From CBDAQA01 sp965198865 (GTDB lineage Bacteria; Planctomycetota; Phycisphaerae; Tepidisphaerales; Tepidisphaeraceae): a stretch of DNA of 64,000 nt. Position numbers and translations under genes: made by a program. The notes below the pieces were generated by a model that worked only from the letters and a program-made list of their open reading frames with translations, ran no database searches and was not told the DNA's origin. Where the stretch lies: NCBI GenBank assembly GCA_965198865.1, contig CBDAQA010000010.1:62001-126000 (forward strand), read 5' to 3'. Positions 8,351-16,499 of the stretch are shown here, piece by piece (the first letter of the stretch is position 1; the number at the start of each line of letters is the position of its first letter).

Positions 8351-8478
8351 TTCTTATCGAGAGTGGCTGAGGGTTGGGCCCGTTGACGCCACAGCAACCG
8401 GCCGGTCGATTCGCTTTTCGGAGCGGTTGATCGGGTAGGTGCTAACTCCCGCCCGGAATGGTCCGGGGAAGATAAGAA
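8351..8478 (+). ncRNA. SAM-I riboswitch aptamer
   Basis: The P1 stem is formed by TTCTTATC (8351-8358) and GATAAGAA (8471-8478). Conserved SAM-I core elements follow in order: GAGAGTGGCTGAGGGTTGG, GGCCC, GCCACAGCAACCGG, a variable P3 hairpin (GATTCGCTTTTCGGAGC region), and GGTGCTAACTCC before the closing strand. This is the arrangement of SAM-I aptamers that normally switch off methionine and sulfur genes when S-adenosylmethionine is plentiful. It is followed by an intrinsic terminator and a matching antiterminator. Confidence 0.92.
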
Positions 8479-8535
8479 GAGCGACTCACCGAACCGCGCA
8501 CCCGCGAGCCTCTTCTTACCGGAAGAGGCTCTTTT
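8473..8535 (+). terminator. Riboswitch expression platform: antiterminator and intrinsic terminator
   Basis: The terminator stem is GAGCCTCTTC (8506-8515) with GAAGAGGCTC (8522-8531) followed by TTTT (8532-8535). TAAGAAGA (8473-8480), the 3' strand of P1, is exactly complementary to TCTTCTTA (8511-8518), which overlaps the terminator's left arm. The two pairings exclude each other. When SAM is bound, P1 holds 8471-8478 and the terminator forms; without SAM the antiterminator forms and transcription reads through. This predicts repression by SAM. Confidence 0.88.
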
Positions 8536-8558
8536 CGTTGCGCGGTTGGGATTCGTCC

Positions 8559-9824
8559 ATGAGTTACGTCCTCGGGTTGAAGTGCAAGGAGTGCGGGCAC
8601 CGGACGGCGGTGGCGCCGGTGCACGTGTGTGAGCAGTGCTTCGGGCCGTACGAGGTCGAGTACGACTACGGCGCGATGAAGGGGAAGGTCACGCGGGAGA
8701 GCATCGCCCGCGGGCCCAAGAGCATGTGGCGGTACAAGGACCTGCTGCCGGTCGACAAGCCGGTGACGGGCTTTCATAGCGGGTTCACGCCGCTGAAGCG
8801 GGCCGACCGGCTGGCGAAGCACCTGGGCTGCTCGGAGTTGTACATCAAGGACGACAGCTGCAACTACCCGACCTACTCCTACAAGGAGCGGGTGGTGTCG
8901 GTCGCCATCAGCAAGGCGGTCGAGTTCGGGTTCGACACGGTCGGCTGCGCGAGCACCGGCAACCTGGCCAACAGCGTGGCGGCGCACGCGGCCCACTGCG
9001 GCATCAAGTGCTATGTGATGATCCCGCACGACCTGGAACAGGGGAAGGTGCTGGGCAGCCTGATCTTCGGCCCCAACGTGGTGCGCATCCGCGGCAACTA
9101 CGACGACGTGAACCGGCTCTGTACCGAGATCGCCGACAAGTACGGCTGGGCCATCGTGAACGTGAACCTGCGGCCCTACTACACCGAGGGGGCCAAGACG
9201 TTCGGCTTCGAAATCGCCGAGCAGCTGGGCTGGCAGTTGCCGCAGCACACCGTGGTGCCGACGGCCGGCGGGACGATCCTGCCCAAGATCTACAAGGCCT
9301 ACAAAGAGCTGATCGAGCTTGGCCTGGTGGCCGACAACGGGCCGAAGATCTACAGCGCGCAGGCGAGCGGCTGTAACCCCGTGGTGAAGGCGATCCAGAA
9401 GGGGCAGGACATCATCGAGCCGCAGAAGCCGAACACGATCGCCAAGAGCATCGCCATCGGCAACCCGGCCGACGGGTACTACGCCTACCACGTCGTCAAG
9501 GACTCGGGCGGCTGGGGCGAGAGCGCGACCGACACCGAGATCGTGGAGGCGATCAAGCTGTTGGCCAAGCTGGAGGGCATCTGGACCGAGCCGGCCGGCG
9601 GGACCACGCTGGCGGCGGCGATCAAGCTGATCGCGTCGGGCCGGATCCCGCGCGACCAGAGCATCGTCATCAGCATCACCGGCAACGGGCTCAAGACGCA
9701 GGAGGTGGTCCAGGGCGAGCTGCCGTACCCGGCGGTGATCGACCCGAAGCTGAGCGAGTTCGACCAACTGGTGGAGGCGGCACGCGAGGTCGTTTCCGCG
9801 CCGGCGGAACCCGTGGGCGTGTGA
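8559..9824 (+). CDS. Threonine-synthase-like PLP enzyme, SAM-riboswitch controlled (possible homocysteine synthase)
   Basis: This is a fold-type II PLP enzyme of the threonine synthase family, 421 aa. The N-terminus has a zinc-ribbon-like motif, CKECG...CEQCFGPYEVEYD. The PLP lysine is in PTYSYKERVV, where canonical threonine synthases have SFKDR, so the motif is atypical. CASTGNLANSVAAHAAHCGI and VPTAGGTILPKIY complete the cofactor pocket. The ATG at 8559 follows the riboswitch terminator by 23 bases. The same transcript may continue into a ThiS-like carrier (10659) and a NIL protein (11790). Standard annotation would be ThrC (O-phosphohomoserine to threonine). The SAM control and the carrier suggest sulfuration of activated homoserine instead; this is inference. 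Confidence 0.85.
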   Translation: MSYVLGLKCKECGHRTAVAPVHVCEQCFGPYEVEYDYGAMKGKVTRESIARGPKSMWRYKDLLPVDKPVTGFHSGFTPLKRADRLAKHLGCSELYIKDDSCNYPTYSYKERVVSVAISKAVEFGFDTVGCASTGNLANSVAAHAAHCGIKCYVMIPHDLEQGKVLGSLIFGPNVVRIRGNYDDVNRLCTEIADKYGWAIVNVNLRPYYTEGAKTFGFEIAEQLGWQLPQHTVVPTAGGTILPKIYKAYKELIELGLVADNGPKIYSAQASGCNPVVKAIQKGQDIIEPQKPNTIAKSIAIGNPADGYYAYHVVKDSGGWGESATDTEIVEAIKLLAKLEGIWTEPAGGTTLAAAIKLIASGRIPRDQSIVISITGNGLKTQEVVQGELPYPAVIDPKLSEFDQLVEAAREVVSAPAEPVGV

Positions 9825-9827
9825 CGA

Positions 9828-9851
9828 AGCCCCGGATGTGCATCCGGGGCT
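9828..9851 (+). terminator. Perfect GC hairpin after the PLP-enzyme gene
   Basis: AGCCCCGGATG (9828-9838) pairs fully with CATCCGGGGCT (9841-9851) across a two-base gap, starting three bases after the stop codon. There is no T-run (CCCTCTG follows), so it may attenuate or stabilise the message rather than end it. A similar palindrome lies after the interrupted monooxygenase gene at 59518. Confidence 0.5.
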
Positions 9852-9882
9852 CCCTCTGTGGTGCGGACGACCTGGAGACGCG

Positions 9883-10618
9883 ATGCCATCCCCGTTCCCC
9901 GGCATGGACCCGTATTTGGAAGGCCCGGAGTGGCGGAGCGTCCACACGCAGCTGGCCGCGGAGATCGGACGGCAGTTGGTACCGAAGCTCCGCCCGAAGT
10001 ACGTCGTCCGCACCGAGAAGGTCTATATCCTGACCGCGACGGACGACGAGGGAGCGCTGGCGACGACAGGGTTTGCCGGCGGGACGGCTTTGATCGAGGT
10101 GCCGCTTCACCTCCGGTTTGCCGACGCCGAAGAAGTGCCTCAGGTAACGGTCAACATCTACGACGTTGCCGACCGCTCATTGGTGGCTGCCATCGAAGTG
10201 TTGTCGCCCACGAACAAGGATCGATCGACGGGGCCGGGCAGATTACCTGGCGAAGCGGCAGCGGTTGTTCCAGAGCGGTACGCACCTGTTGGAGCTCGAC
10301 CTTCTGCGGTCTGGCCGACGGCTGCCCATGGCGGATCCCGTGCCGCCCACCGACTACTGCGTCCTGCTCAGTCGGGCCGACCGGCGACCGGACACCGATG
10401 CGTGGACGATTGCCTTACGCGAACGGTTGCCGATCGTGCCGGTTCCGCTGCTTCCAGGTGACGCGGATGTCACGCTCGATCTGCAGGACGCGTTGACGAC
10501 GATGTATGACGACTGGGCTTACGACCTCGAGTTGGACTACTCGCGTCCGCCGCCGATACCGCTGTCCGGCGACGATGTCGCCTGGGCTGCCGCCCTGCTG
10601 GCGGGCCGGCTACAATGA
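9883..10618 (+). pseudogene. DUF4058 gene with a frameshift
   Basis: The ATG at 9883 opens MPSPFPGMDPYLEGPEWRSV, the DUF4058 hallmark. The frame stays homologous to VLSPTNKDRSTGPGR, then the family's next block (RADYLAKRQRLFQSGTHLLE) continues in the +1 frame up to 10618 (WAAALLAGRLQ). The shift lies at about 10229-10245 in a G-rich run (cggggccgggc). Everything on both sides is present, so the break is a single indel or a sequencing error. The family's function is unknown. It sits between the PLP enzyme and the sulfur carrier of what would otherwise be a compact operon. Confidence 0.8.
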
Positions 10619-10658
10619 TCCCCAACTTCAACTTCCCTTTCGGAAACGAGACCGCACC

Positions 10659-10934
10659 ATGCCCGTGAAAGTTCGCATTCCGTCGCCGCTCCGCAGCTAC
10701 ACCAACGGCGTCGACGTGGTCGAGGCCGAGGGCGACACCGTCGCCGCCGTCCTGGCCGGTGTGATCGCCACCGCCGCCGGCATGGAGCAGCGGCTGTTCA
10801 AGGGGCCGGGCCAGCTGAACCGGTTCGTCAACGTCTACGTGAACGACGAGGACATCCGGTTCCTCAGCAACCTGGAGACGCCGGTGAAGGCCGGCGACGA
10901 GGTGAGCATCGTCCCGGCGATCGCGGGCGGGTGA
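10659..10934 (+). CDS. ThiS/MoaD-family sulfur carrier protein
   Basis: A 91-residue beta-grasp protein: VKVRIPSPLRSYTNGVDVVE, a helix with TVAAVLAGVIATAAGMEQRL, VNVYVNDEDIRFL, and the end DEVSIVPAIAGG. The terminal Gly-Gly is the site where ThiS/MoaD/CysO/HcyS proteins are adenylated and converted to a thiocarboxylate that donates sulfide. The ATG at 10659 is the first Met that gives a normal-length protein. Being on the same strand, and likely in the same SAM-controlled transcript, as a PLP enzyme points to amino-acid sulfuration rather than molybdopterin or thiamin synthesis. No activating E1-like enzyme or JAMM peptidase gene is in the window. Confidence 0.88.
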   Translation: MPVKVRIPSPLRSYTNGVDVVEAEGDTVAAVLAGVIATAAGMEQRLFKGPGQLNRFVNVYVNDEDIRFLSNLETPVKAGDEVSIVPAIAGG

Positions 10935-10955
10935 GCGTCGGCCGGAGGTTCCGCC

Positions 10956-11780
10956 ATGACCAGCCCGTTCCCCGGAATGGACCCGTACCTGGAGAGCCCG
11001 ACCCACTGGTCGGACTTTCACTTTCGGTTTATCAACCGCCTCGCTGACGCGATCAACGAGCGGTTGCCGGACCAGTTCGTGACCCGGGTCGGCGAGCACG
11101 TCATGGCAGTGACGCCTGTCCTGCCGGAGGCGGCGGGTGACGAAGGCGACACTGCGTACCTGCCGGACATCACCGTCGTGGACCGGCTCGCGAACCTCAA
11201 CCCGCTGCCGACCACCGGCCAGCCGGCGGGTGGCGGAGCTGGTGCGGCCACATTGATGCCAACGGTCGTCGGCAACGTGCGCTACGCCGACGACTACGCC
11301 GAGCTATTCCTCGAGGTGCTTCGGTTACCCGATATGGCCGTTGTGACGGTCATCGAGTTGTTGTCGCCGACGAACAAATACGGCGAGGGCCGCGGCATCT
11401 ACGGTCGCAAGCGGCGACGGTTGCTCGCCCGACCGGTGCACATCGTGGAGCTAGACCTGCTGCGCGCCGGACCCCGCCTGCGGTTTGACCGACCAATCCC
11501 GGCCGGGCACTACCTCGCGTTCGTGTCCCGCGCCGACCAACGACCCATGACCGAGGCATACGCGTGGTCGGTCCGCGACCCGTTGCCGGCGGTGCCGGTG
11601 CCGCTGGATTCCGCCCACCCGGACGTGATGCTTCCGTTGGGCGAGCCGTTCGTTGGAACCTATAGGGCCGCGCGGTATGGGTCAATCATCGATTATGCCG
11701 TTCTGCCACCGCGGCCCCCCTTCTCGACCGACGACGCCGAGTGGGTGGCCGGCCGGATCCGAAATCGAAATGTCACCTGA
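10956..11780 (+). CDS. DUF4058 family protein
   Basis: Intact 274-residue member starting MTSPFPGMDPYLESPTHWSD, with the family's middle block VTVIELLSPTNKYGEGRGIY, LVHIVELDLLRAGPR-type segment and the closing FSTDDAEWVAGRIR. The family is common in planctomycetes and cyanobacteria and has no established function; its layout somewhat recalls restriction-endonuclease-like Uma2 proteins, but I do not see a clear catalytic triad. It starts 22 bases after the sulfur-carrier gene and ends 10 bases before the NIL gene, so it is probably co-transcribed with them. Confidence 0.85.
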   Translation: MTSPFPGMDPYLESPTHWSDFHFRFINRLADAINERLPDQFVTRVGEHVMAVTPVLPEAAGDEGDTAYLPDITVVDRLANLNPLPTTGQPAGGGAGAATLMPTVVGNVRYADDYAELFLEVLRLPDMAVVTVIELLSPTNKYGEGRGIYGRKRRRLLARPVHIVELDLLRAGPRLRFDRPIPAGHYLAFVSRADQRPMTEAYAWSVRDPLPAVPVPLDSAHPDVMLPLGEPFVGTYRAARYGSIIDYAVLPPRPPFSTDDAEWVAGRIRNRNVT

Positions 11781-11789
11781 GCCGACCTG

Positions 11790-12047
11790 ATGCCCGACAC
11801 CTACTCCAAGCGTTGCTGGTTCACGTTCCCGACCCGGACCCAGGTCGAGCAGCCGGTCATCTGGTTGATGAGCCGGAGGTATCCCGACGTCTGCTTCGAC
11901 ATCCGCCAGGCGAGCGTGCAGCACGAGATCGGCATCATGGCCGTCCTGCTGAGCGGGCCCGAGACGGACGTGCGCGCGGCGATCGACTTCGTCCGCAACC
12001 AGGGCGTCACCGTCGAGCCGATCGAGATGAGCGTGGTTGAGGGGTGA
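11790..12047 (+). CDS. NIL-domain protein
   Basis: An 85-residue single-domain protein: YSKRCWFTFPTRTQVEQPVI, then DVCFDIRQASVQHEIGIMAV, then DVRAAIDFVRNQGVTVEPIE. The pattern (ferredoxin-like beta-alpha-beta with the IGIM core) matches the NIL domain, known as the methionine-sensing C-terminal domain of MetN transporters and as a domain of ferredoxin-like proteins in homocysteine synthesis. It would either sense methionine or join the sulfur-transfer step. It ends the SAM-riboswitch cluster. Confidence 0.85.
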   Translation: MPDTYSKRCWFTFPTRTQVEQPVIWLMSRRYPDVCFDIRQASVQHEIGIMAVLLSGPETDVRAAIDFVRNQGVTVEPIEMSVVEG

Positions 12048-12201
12048 CTGTCGCCACGTCGGGGGACGCAACGTTCCGCGTTCAACGAACCGGTGCCGTC
12101 GCGGGCGGGGTGGCCGGCGCGGCGGGCTCGGCATACGTACATGGGGTCAGGTCCATTCCAGATGGGCCGCGGCGCGACGCGTCGTGTGCCCACCGGATGG
12201 T

Positions 12202-12589
12202 CACAACGTCCAACTCCTTGGGGTCGCGCTGCACGGTCGTCCCCGGTCGCCCGAGGTGGGGCGCGGCGGTCCGCCGTGAATGCCGCCCGGCAGGATCGAC
12301 CGGTGCGAGGACGGCGGTGGGGCCGGCGAGACGACGGTCAACACCTCCCCCCGGCCACCCGCGGTGACAGCGTCAAACTGGAAGCGTACGTTCCCGCCTG
12401 GGTAAGGCGGCAGCGCATCGTCACCCGCACCGGCCCGTCGGTCACGGACTGGTCGTCAACCTCAGCCAACGTGACCTCCAGTTGGCCAGCCATGGCGTAC
12501 CTCCGGCGGGACTCTTCGGTCCGGTCGACCGTGGCGGCGCAGCACACCGCCGCGATCAGCGACAGGACACCAAAGCGTTGGGCCCGCAT
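12202..12589 (-). pseudogene. Possible frameshifted small exported protein
   Basis: From the ATG at 12589 the minus strand encodes a hydrophobic start (MRAQRFGVLSLIAAVCCAAT) and then GQLEVTLAEVDDQSVTDGPV. A more protein-like continuation lies in another frame, ALPPYPGGNVRFQFDAVTAG then EVLTVVSPAPPPSS, running to a stop at 12202. The switch falls near 12415-12430. I recognise no family. It may be a broken secreted beta-sandwich protein or chance frames in GC-rich DNA. Bases 12048-12201 hold nothing I recognise. Confidence 0.35.
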
Positions 12590-12689
12590 GCATGACTAAG
12601 TGAAGCGCGTCCCCGCGTGTTTTGACGCCGGGGTCCGCGATGAGTTCCCTTGCCCGTCCGACGCGCCACTTCGGTATAGTAGCGACGCC

Positions 12690-13430
12690 ATGACTCGAGT
12701 TGCCGAGCGACCCTCCCGCACCGTCCCGCCGCACCCGCGGCTCGCGCGGCCGGCGATTCCCCCGCTTCGCAACGGTGACAATCTCCATCGGGACGAGTTC
12801 ATCCGCCGATACGACGCCATGCCGCCCGACACGAAGGCGGAACTGATCGAGGGGATTGTCTACATGCCGCCACCGGTCACGCAGGACTTCCACAGCGGGC
12901 CACACTTCGACGTGGTCGCGCTGCTGGGCATCTACAAGTTTGCCACACCCGGGATCGTCGGAGGCAACGACGGTTCTGTGTTTCTCGACCTGGACAACCT
13001 GCCCCAGCCCGACGCCTTCCTGATGATCGCGCCCGGCCTGGGGGGCGGCGCGACGGTAAACGCCGAGGGCTATGTGGTCGGCCCCCCGGAACTCGTCATC
13101 GAGGTCGCCAACACCTCCGCCGACTACGACCTTCACCAGAAGATGGCCGTCTTCCGCCGGAACGGCGTGCCCGAGTATGGCATCTGGCGCACGTTGGACA
13201 TCGACTTCGATTACTTCCGCCTCCGCACCGGGCGGTACCGCAAGGTCCCACCGCCGGCCGGGGGGATCGTCCGCAGCAGCAGCCTGCCGGGCCTCTGGCT
13301 AAACCTCCACGCGCTCGTCGCAGGCGACATGGCGAGGGCATCCGCCGACGTTCATCGCGGCATCGCTTCACCCGAGCACGCCGCGTTCGTCGCCGACTTG
13401 CGACGACGTCGGGCGAAGTCTCAGCCTTGA
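12690..13430 (+). CDS. Uma2-family (DUF820) endonuclease-like protein
   Basis: Uma2 proteins have a PD-(D/E)XK nuclease fold. Visible blocks are DEFIRRYDAMPPDTKAELIE-type entry helix with GIVYMPPPV, LDNLPQPDAFLMI (metal-binding Asp), GPPELVIEVANTSADYDL (Glu) and HQKMAVFRRNGVPEYGIW. The C-terminus is longer than usual. The ATG at 12690 (MTRVAERPSR) was chosen over an earlier in-frame Met because a TATAGT box lies at 12675-12680 only 10 bases upstream, which would give a nearly leaderless message. Targets of Uma2 proteins are unknown. Confidence 0.85.
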   Translation: MTRVAERPSRTVPPHPRLARPAIPPLRNGDNLHRDEFIRRYDAMPPDTKAELIEGIVYMPPPVTQDFHSGPHFDVVALLGIYKFATPGIVGGNDGSVFLDLDNLPQPDAFLMIAPGLGGGATVNAEGYVVGPPELVIEVANTSADYDLHQKMAVFRRNGVPEYGIWRTLDIDFDYFRLRTGRYRKVPPPAGGIVRSSSLPGLWLNLHALVAGDMARASADVHRGIASPEHAAFVADLRRRRAKSQP

Positions 13431-13485
13431 TCCGATCACAGCCCCGCCATCCCAGAATCTTTCCTCAAATCGCACCGGGCGTCAC

Positions 13486-14838
13486 ATGGGTTTCCGCAAG
13501 TTTGTTGCCGACTGGAATGCGCGCCGGCGGATGCAGGTCGAGCTCGATCGGCGACTGAACTTCCAACCGCCCGCGCACCCCTCGCGGCGATACATGGATC
13601 GCCTGGCCCGACAGCTGCTCGATCGCTCCAGGGCGGACATGGCAAGGCGGGAACTGGAGATGATTGGTGCCGCGGCGGTTCCGTCGCTCTTGCGATTGTT
13701 CAACGATCCACGGTCGAGATTGGCCGAGTGGGACGCCCACGTCATGGTGGACGCGCCGCTGCCGGCCATCCTCGAACTGTTGGTGCCGCACGCGCCCGAT
13801 GAGGTGGTGCGGATCGCGCTACCGCTGGCCGTTTCGGAGTCAGACGAGGTTCGAAAGAACGTCGGGCTGCACTTGGCCAGCACCGGTTGCGTTCGGGTGG
13901 TGCCGTTGCTGCGTCAATTGATGCAGGATGACGACGGATACGTCAGGTCGTACGTCGCGATGGGGATCGGCCGCGCCGCCGACGCTGGGGAGATGGACCC
14001 CGAGTTCCGCCAGCAGGCCTATGACCTGCTGCTGTCTCAACTCGACGCCAACTGGGTCGGCGCGCTGAACGATGCCGCCACCTATCTCATCGCGGTTGAC
14101 CTCGGCCGGGCGAGCCGTGACTTGGGCGACGAGCGGTGGCTAGACCTGGCGAACAACAATGCCCACAGGATCATCGCCGCCTGCAACGACGCGAAGCTGA
14201 AATTGCCGGCACCGCTGCTCTGGCGATTGCTCAACGAGGCGCTGCCCCGTGCGGTGGGCGAGCGCTACTACCCGCTCGGGTACGTGGTCGCGGCAGCGTT
14301 GACAGCACTGACGATGCTTCCCGGCGTGGACGTCCGACCGACCGCCGAGCAACTGCTCGGCCACCACGACGACAAGATCCGCGAGGCGGCAGCGATGGCG
14401 ATCGCCCACCTCAGCGCAGCACCCGACCCGGTCCGATTCGTGCTCGGTCGGATCCATCACGACGGCGGGTACGACTCCCTCACTCGCGAGCAGCGGGTCG
14501 TCTACCTCGCCTGGTTGTTCGACGCCGAGGTGTGCAACGGCGGCCTGTTGCAGTTCTTCGGCAACAGCAGCGGCGACCACGCCTCGGACACGCTCTTGGT
14601 CCTCAACGATCTGGCCCACAAAGAAGCAGAGCACGCGTTGGCCGAGGCCGTGCAAATCGTTGGACCCCTCGCCCGCGAGCCCGAGCGCGAACTTCGGCTG
14701 ACGGCTTTCGAGGGTCGGTTTGACGAGTTGCGTGCCGCGTTCGACCCGCTGGAACGGGCCTATTACAAGACCGCCGCGAAGCTCCGAGAGGCTTGGTTGC
14801 TCTATGCCGCCGACCATCCGGAACACTTCCGCGATTGA
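13486..14838 (+). CDS. HEAT-repeat protein with C-terminal DUF4375 (DMP19-like) domain
   Basis: Residues 1-320 or so are helical repeats resembling HEAT/armadillo units, for example EMIGAAAVPSLLRLFNDPRS, ELLVPHAPDEVVRIALPLA and HDDKIREAAAMAIAHLSAA. The C-terminal third matches the DUF4375/DMP19 pattern: LTREQRVVYLAWLFDAEVCN, GGLLQFFGNSSGDHA and HALAEAVQIVG. DMP19 of Neisseria is a DNA-mimic protein with an acidic face, but DUF4375 members are diverse and a DNA-mimic role here is not shown. Cytoplasmic; no signal peptide. It converges with xylB, with seven bases between the stops. Confidence 0.8.
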   Translation: MGFRKFVADWNARRRMQVELDRRLNFQPPAHPSRRYMDRLARQLLDRSRADMARRELEMIGAAAVPSLLRLFNDPRSRLAEWDAHVMVDAPLPAILELLVPHAPDEVVRIALPLAVSESDEVRKNVGLHLASTGCVRVVPLLRQLMQDDDGYVRSYVAMGIGRAADAGEMDPEFRQQAYDLLLSQLDANWVGALNDAATYLIAVDLGRASRDLGDERWLDLANNNAHRIIAACNDAKLKLPAPLLWRLLNEALPRAVGERYYPLGYVVAAALTALTMLPGVDVRPTAEQLLGHHDDKIREAAAMAIAHLSAAPDPVRFVLGRIHHDGGYDSLTREQRVVYLAWLFDAEVCNGGLLQFFGNSSGDHASDTLLVLNDLAHKEAEHALAEAVQIVGPLAREPERELRLTAFEGRFDELRAAFDPLERAYYKTAAKLREAWLLYAADHPEHFRD

Positions 14839-14845
14839 GCGGCCG

Positions 14846-16372
14846 TCACAGCCCCGCTATCTCCGCGAATCGCGCTTTCAGGTCGCCGTACAGCTTGTCG
14901 TACACCGCGTAGTACCGGTCGTAGTTCGCGGCCGACTTGCGGTTCGGCGTGACCTTCGTCACCGCCCGGATGCTGCTCTTGCACGCCTGCTCGACGGATG
15001 CCCACGCGCCGGTGCCGACGCCGGCCAGCAGGGCGGCACCGTACGCGGGCCCCTCGGCGGCGTTGGTCAGCACCAGCGGGGCCCGGTAGATGTCGGCCTG
15101 CAGTTGGCGCCAGAAGTCGCTCTTGGCCCCGCCGCCGCTGGCGCGCACCTGGCTCACGCCGATGCCCATGGAGCGCATGATCTCCAGGGCGTCACGCATG
15201 CCGAAGGTGACGCCCTCCAGCAGGCTGCGGATCATCATCGGCCGGGTCGCCCGCGTGGTCAGGCCAACCCATCCCCCGCGGGCGGTCGGGTCGGGGTGGG
15301 GGCACCGTTCGCCGGTGAGGTAGGGCAGGAAGAACAGCCCCTCGCACCCGGCCGGGGCGGTCGCCGCCTCGGCCACCAGCAGGTCGTACGGGTCGACCTT
15401 TTGTTTCCGCGCCGCAGCCGACTCGTGGCCGCCGAGGTTGTTGCGGAACCACTGGAAGCTGCCGCCGGCCGATAGCATGCAGCCGAACACGCACCACTTG
15501 CCCGGCACCGCATGGCACATCGTGTGGACGCGTCCCAGCGGGTCGCCGGTGGGCTGGTCGCTGTGGGCGAACATGACGCCGCTCGTCCCGAGCGTGGCGC
15601 TGACGATGCCGGCCCTCACGATGCCGTTGCCCACCGCCCCCGACGCCTGGTCGCCGCCGCCACCGACGACCGGCGCGCCCGCCGCCAGCCCCAGTTCCGA
15701 CGCCGCCGTAGCCGTCAGACGGCCCGTCACCTCGGTCGACTCCGACACGAACGGCAGCAGACCCTTGTCGATCTGCAGCAGCGACAGCAGCGGGTCCGAC
15801 CACCGCCGGTTTGCCACGTCCAGCAGCAGCGTCCCGCTCGCGTCGGACACCTCGGTGGCGTACTCGCCGGTCAGGCACAGGCGGATGTAATCCTTAGGCA
15901 GCAGGATGTGCTTCGTCTTGGCGTACACCTTCGGCTCGTTCTGTCGCACCCACAGGATCTTCGGCGCGGTAAAGCCGGTCAGCGCCGGGTTGGCGACCAT
16001 GCCAACCAGCTTCGCCCGCCCGCCGGCCTTGGACTCGATCTCGGCGCACTGCGCGCCGGTGCGTTGGTCGTTCCACAGGATCGCCGGGCGCAGCGGTTTG
16101 ATACCGTCGCCGAGGAACACGCTGCCGTGCATCTGCCCCGACAGGCCAACGCCACCGATGTCGCCGCCCTTCAGCTTCGCCTTCCTCAGCACCGCCCGCG
16201 TCGCGCTGACGGTGGCCGACCACCAGTCGGCCGGGTCCTGCTCGGACCACCCCGGCCTCGGCGACGAGATCGGGTGCGGCGACGTCGCCGTGGCGACCAC
16301 TGCGCCGTCGTCGGTGCAGATGAGCGTCTTCGTCCCGCTGGTGCCGATGTCGATGCCGAGCAGGTGGGACAT
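14846..16372 (-). CDS. xylB: Xylulokinase (FGGY carbohydrate kinase)
   Basis: Phosphorylates D-xylulose to xylulose 5-phosphate for the pentose phosphate pathway. The ATPase entry loop LLGIDIGTSGTKTLICTDDG, the substrate motif GLSGQMHGSVFL, AILWNDQRTGAQC and the C-terminal FGGY signature region (VRASGGGAKSDFWRQLQADI) are all present. The length (508 aa from the ATG at 16372) is normal; that Met gives the standard XylB start MSHLLGID, and the extension up to 16411 overlaps a dispersed repeat. No xylose isomerase or transporter is next to it. Confidence 0.92.
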   Translation of the reverse strand: MSHLLGIDIGTSGTKTLICTDDGAVVATATSPHPISSPRPGWSEQDPADWWSATVSATRAVLRKAKLKGGDIGGVGLSGQMHGSVFLGDGIKPLRPAILWNDQRTGAQCAEIESKAGGRAKLVGMVANPALTGFTAPKILWVRQNEPKVYAKTKHILLPKDYIRLCLTGEYATEVSDASGTLLLDVANRRWSDPLLSLLQIDKGLLPFVSESTEVTGRLTATAASELGLAAGAPVVGGGGDQASGAVGNGIVRAGIVSATLGTSGVMFAHSDQPTGDPLGRVHTMCHAVPGKWCVFGCMLSAGGSFQWFRNNLGGHESAAARKQKVDPYDLLVAEAATAPAGCEGLFFLPYLTGERCPHPDPTARGGWVGLTTRATRPMMIRSLLEGVTFGMRDALEIMRSMGIGVSQVRASGGGAKSDFWRQLQADIYRAPLVLTNAAEGPAYGAALLAGVGTGAWASVEQACKSSIRAVTKVTPNRKSAANYDRYYAVYDKLYGDLKARFAEIAGL

Positions 16373-16417
16373 GGGCGTTTCCGGATGTGGGGGCGAAATC
16401 GACCAATGCATTCCGCC

Positions 16418-16477
16418 AAGCCGGCGTCTGAGGTACGCCGAAGACCCGGGTCTTCAGCGTACCTCAGATGCCGACTT
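16418..16477. repeat. Dispersed 32-bp repeat, two head-to-head copies (palindrome)
   Basis: The left arm (16418-16449, beginning AAGCCGGCGTCTGAGGTACG) is repeated in inverted orientation at 16446-16477 with three mismatches, making a 60-bp palindrome centred on CCCGGG. The left arm is identical at all 32 positions to 23608-23639 and matches 24680-24711 at 29 of 32. This copy is intergenic, upstream of xylB and downstream of the methyltransferase gene. Confidence 0.9.
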
Positions 16478-16499
16478 GGACGGACCGAGATGCACCCGC

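Noticed and set aside
8439..8558. Longer N-terminus for the threonine-synthase-like enzyme
   Set aside because: These bases form the riboswitch 3' part and terminator; family homology begins at the ATG at 8559.
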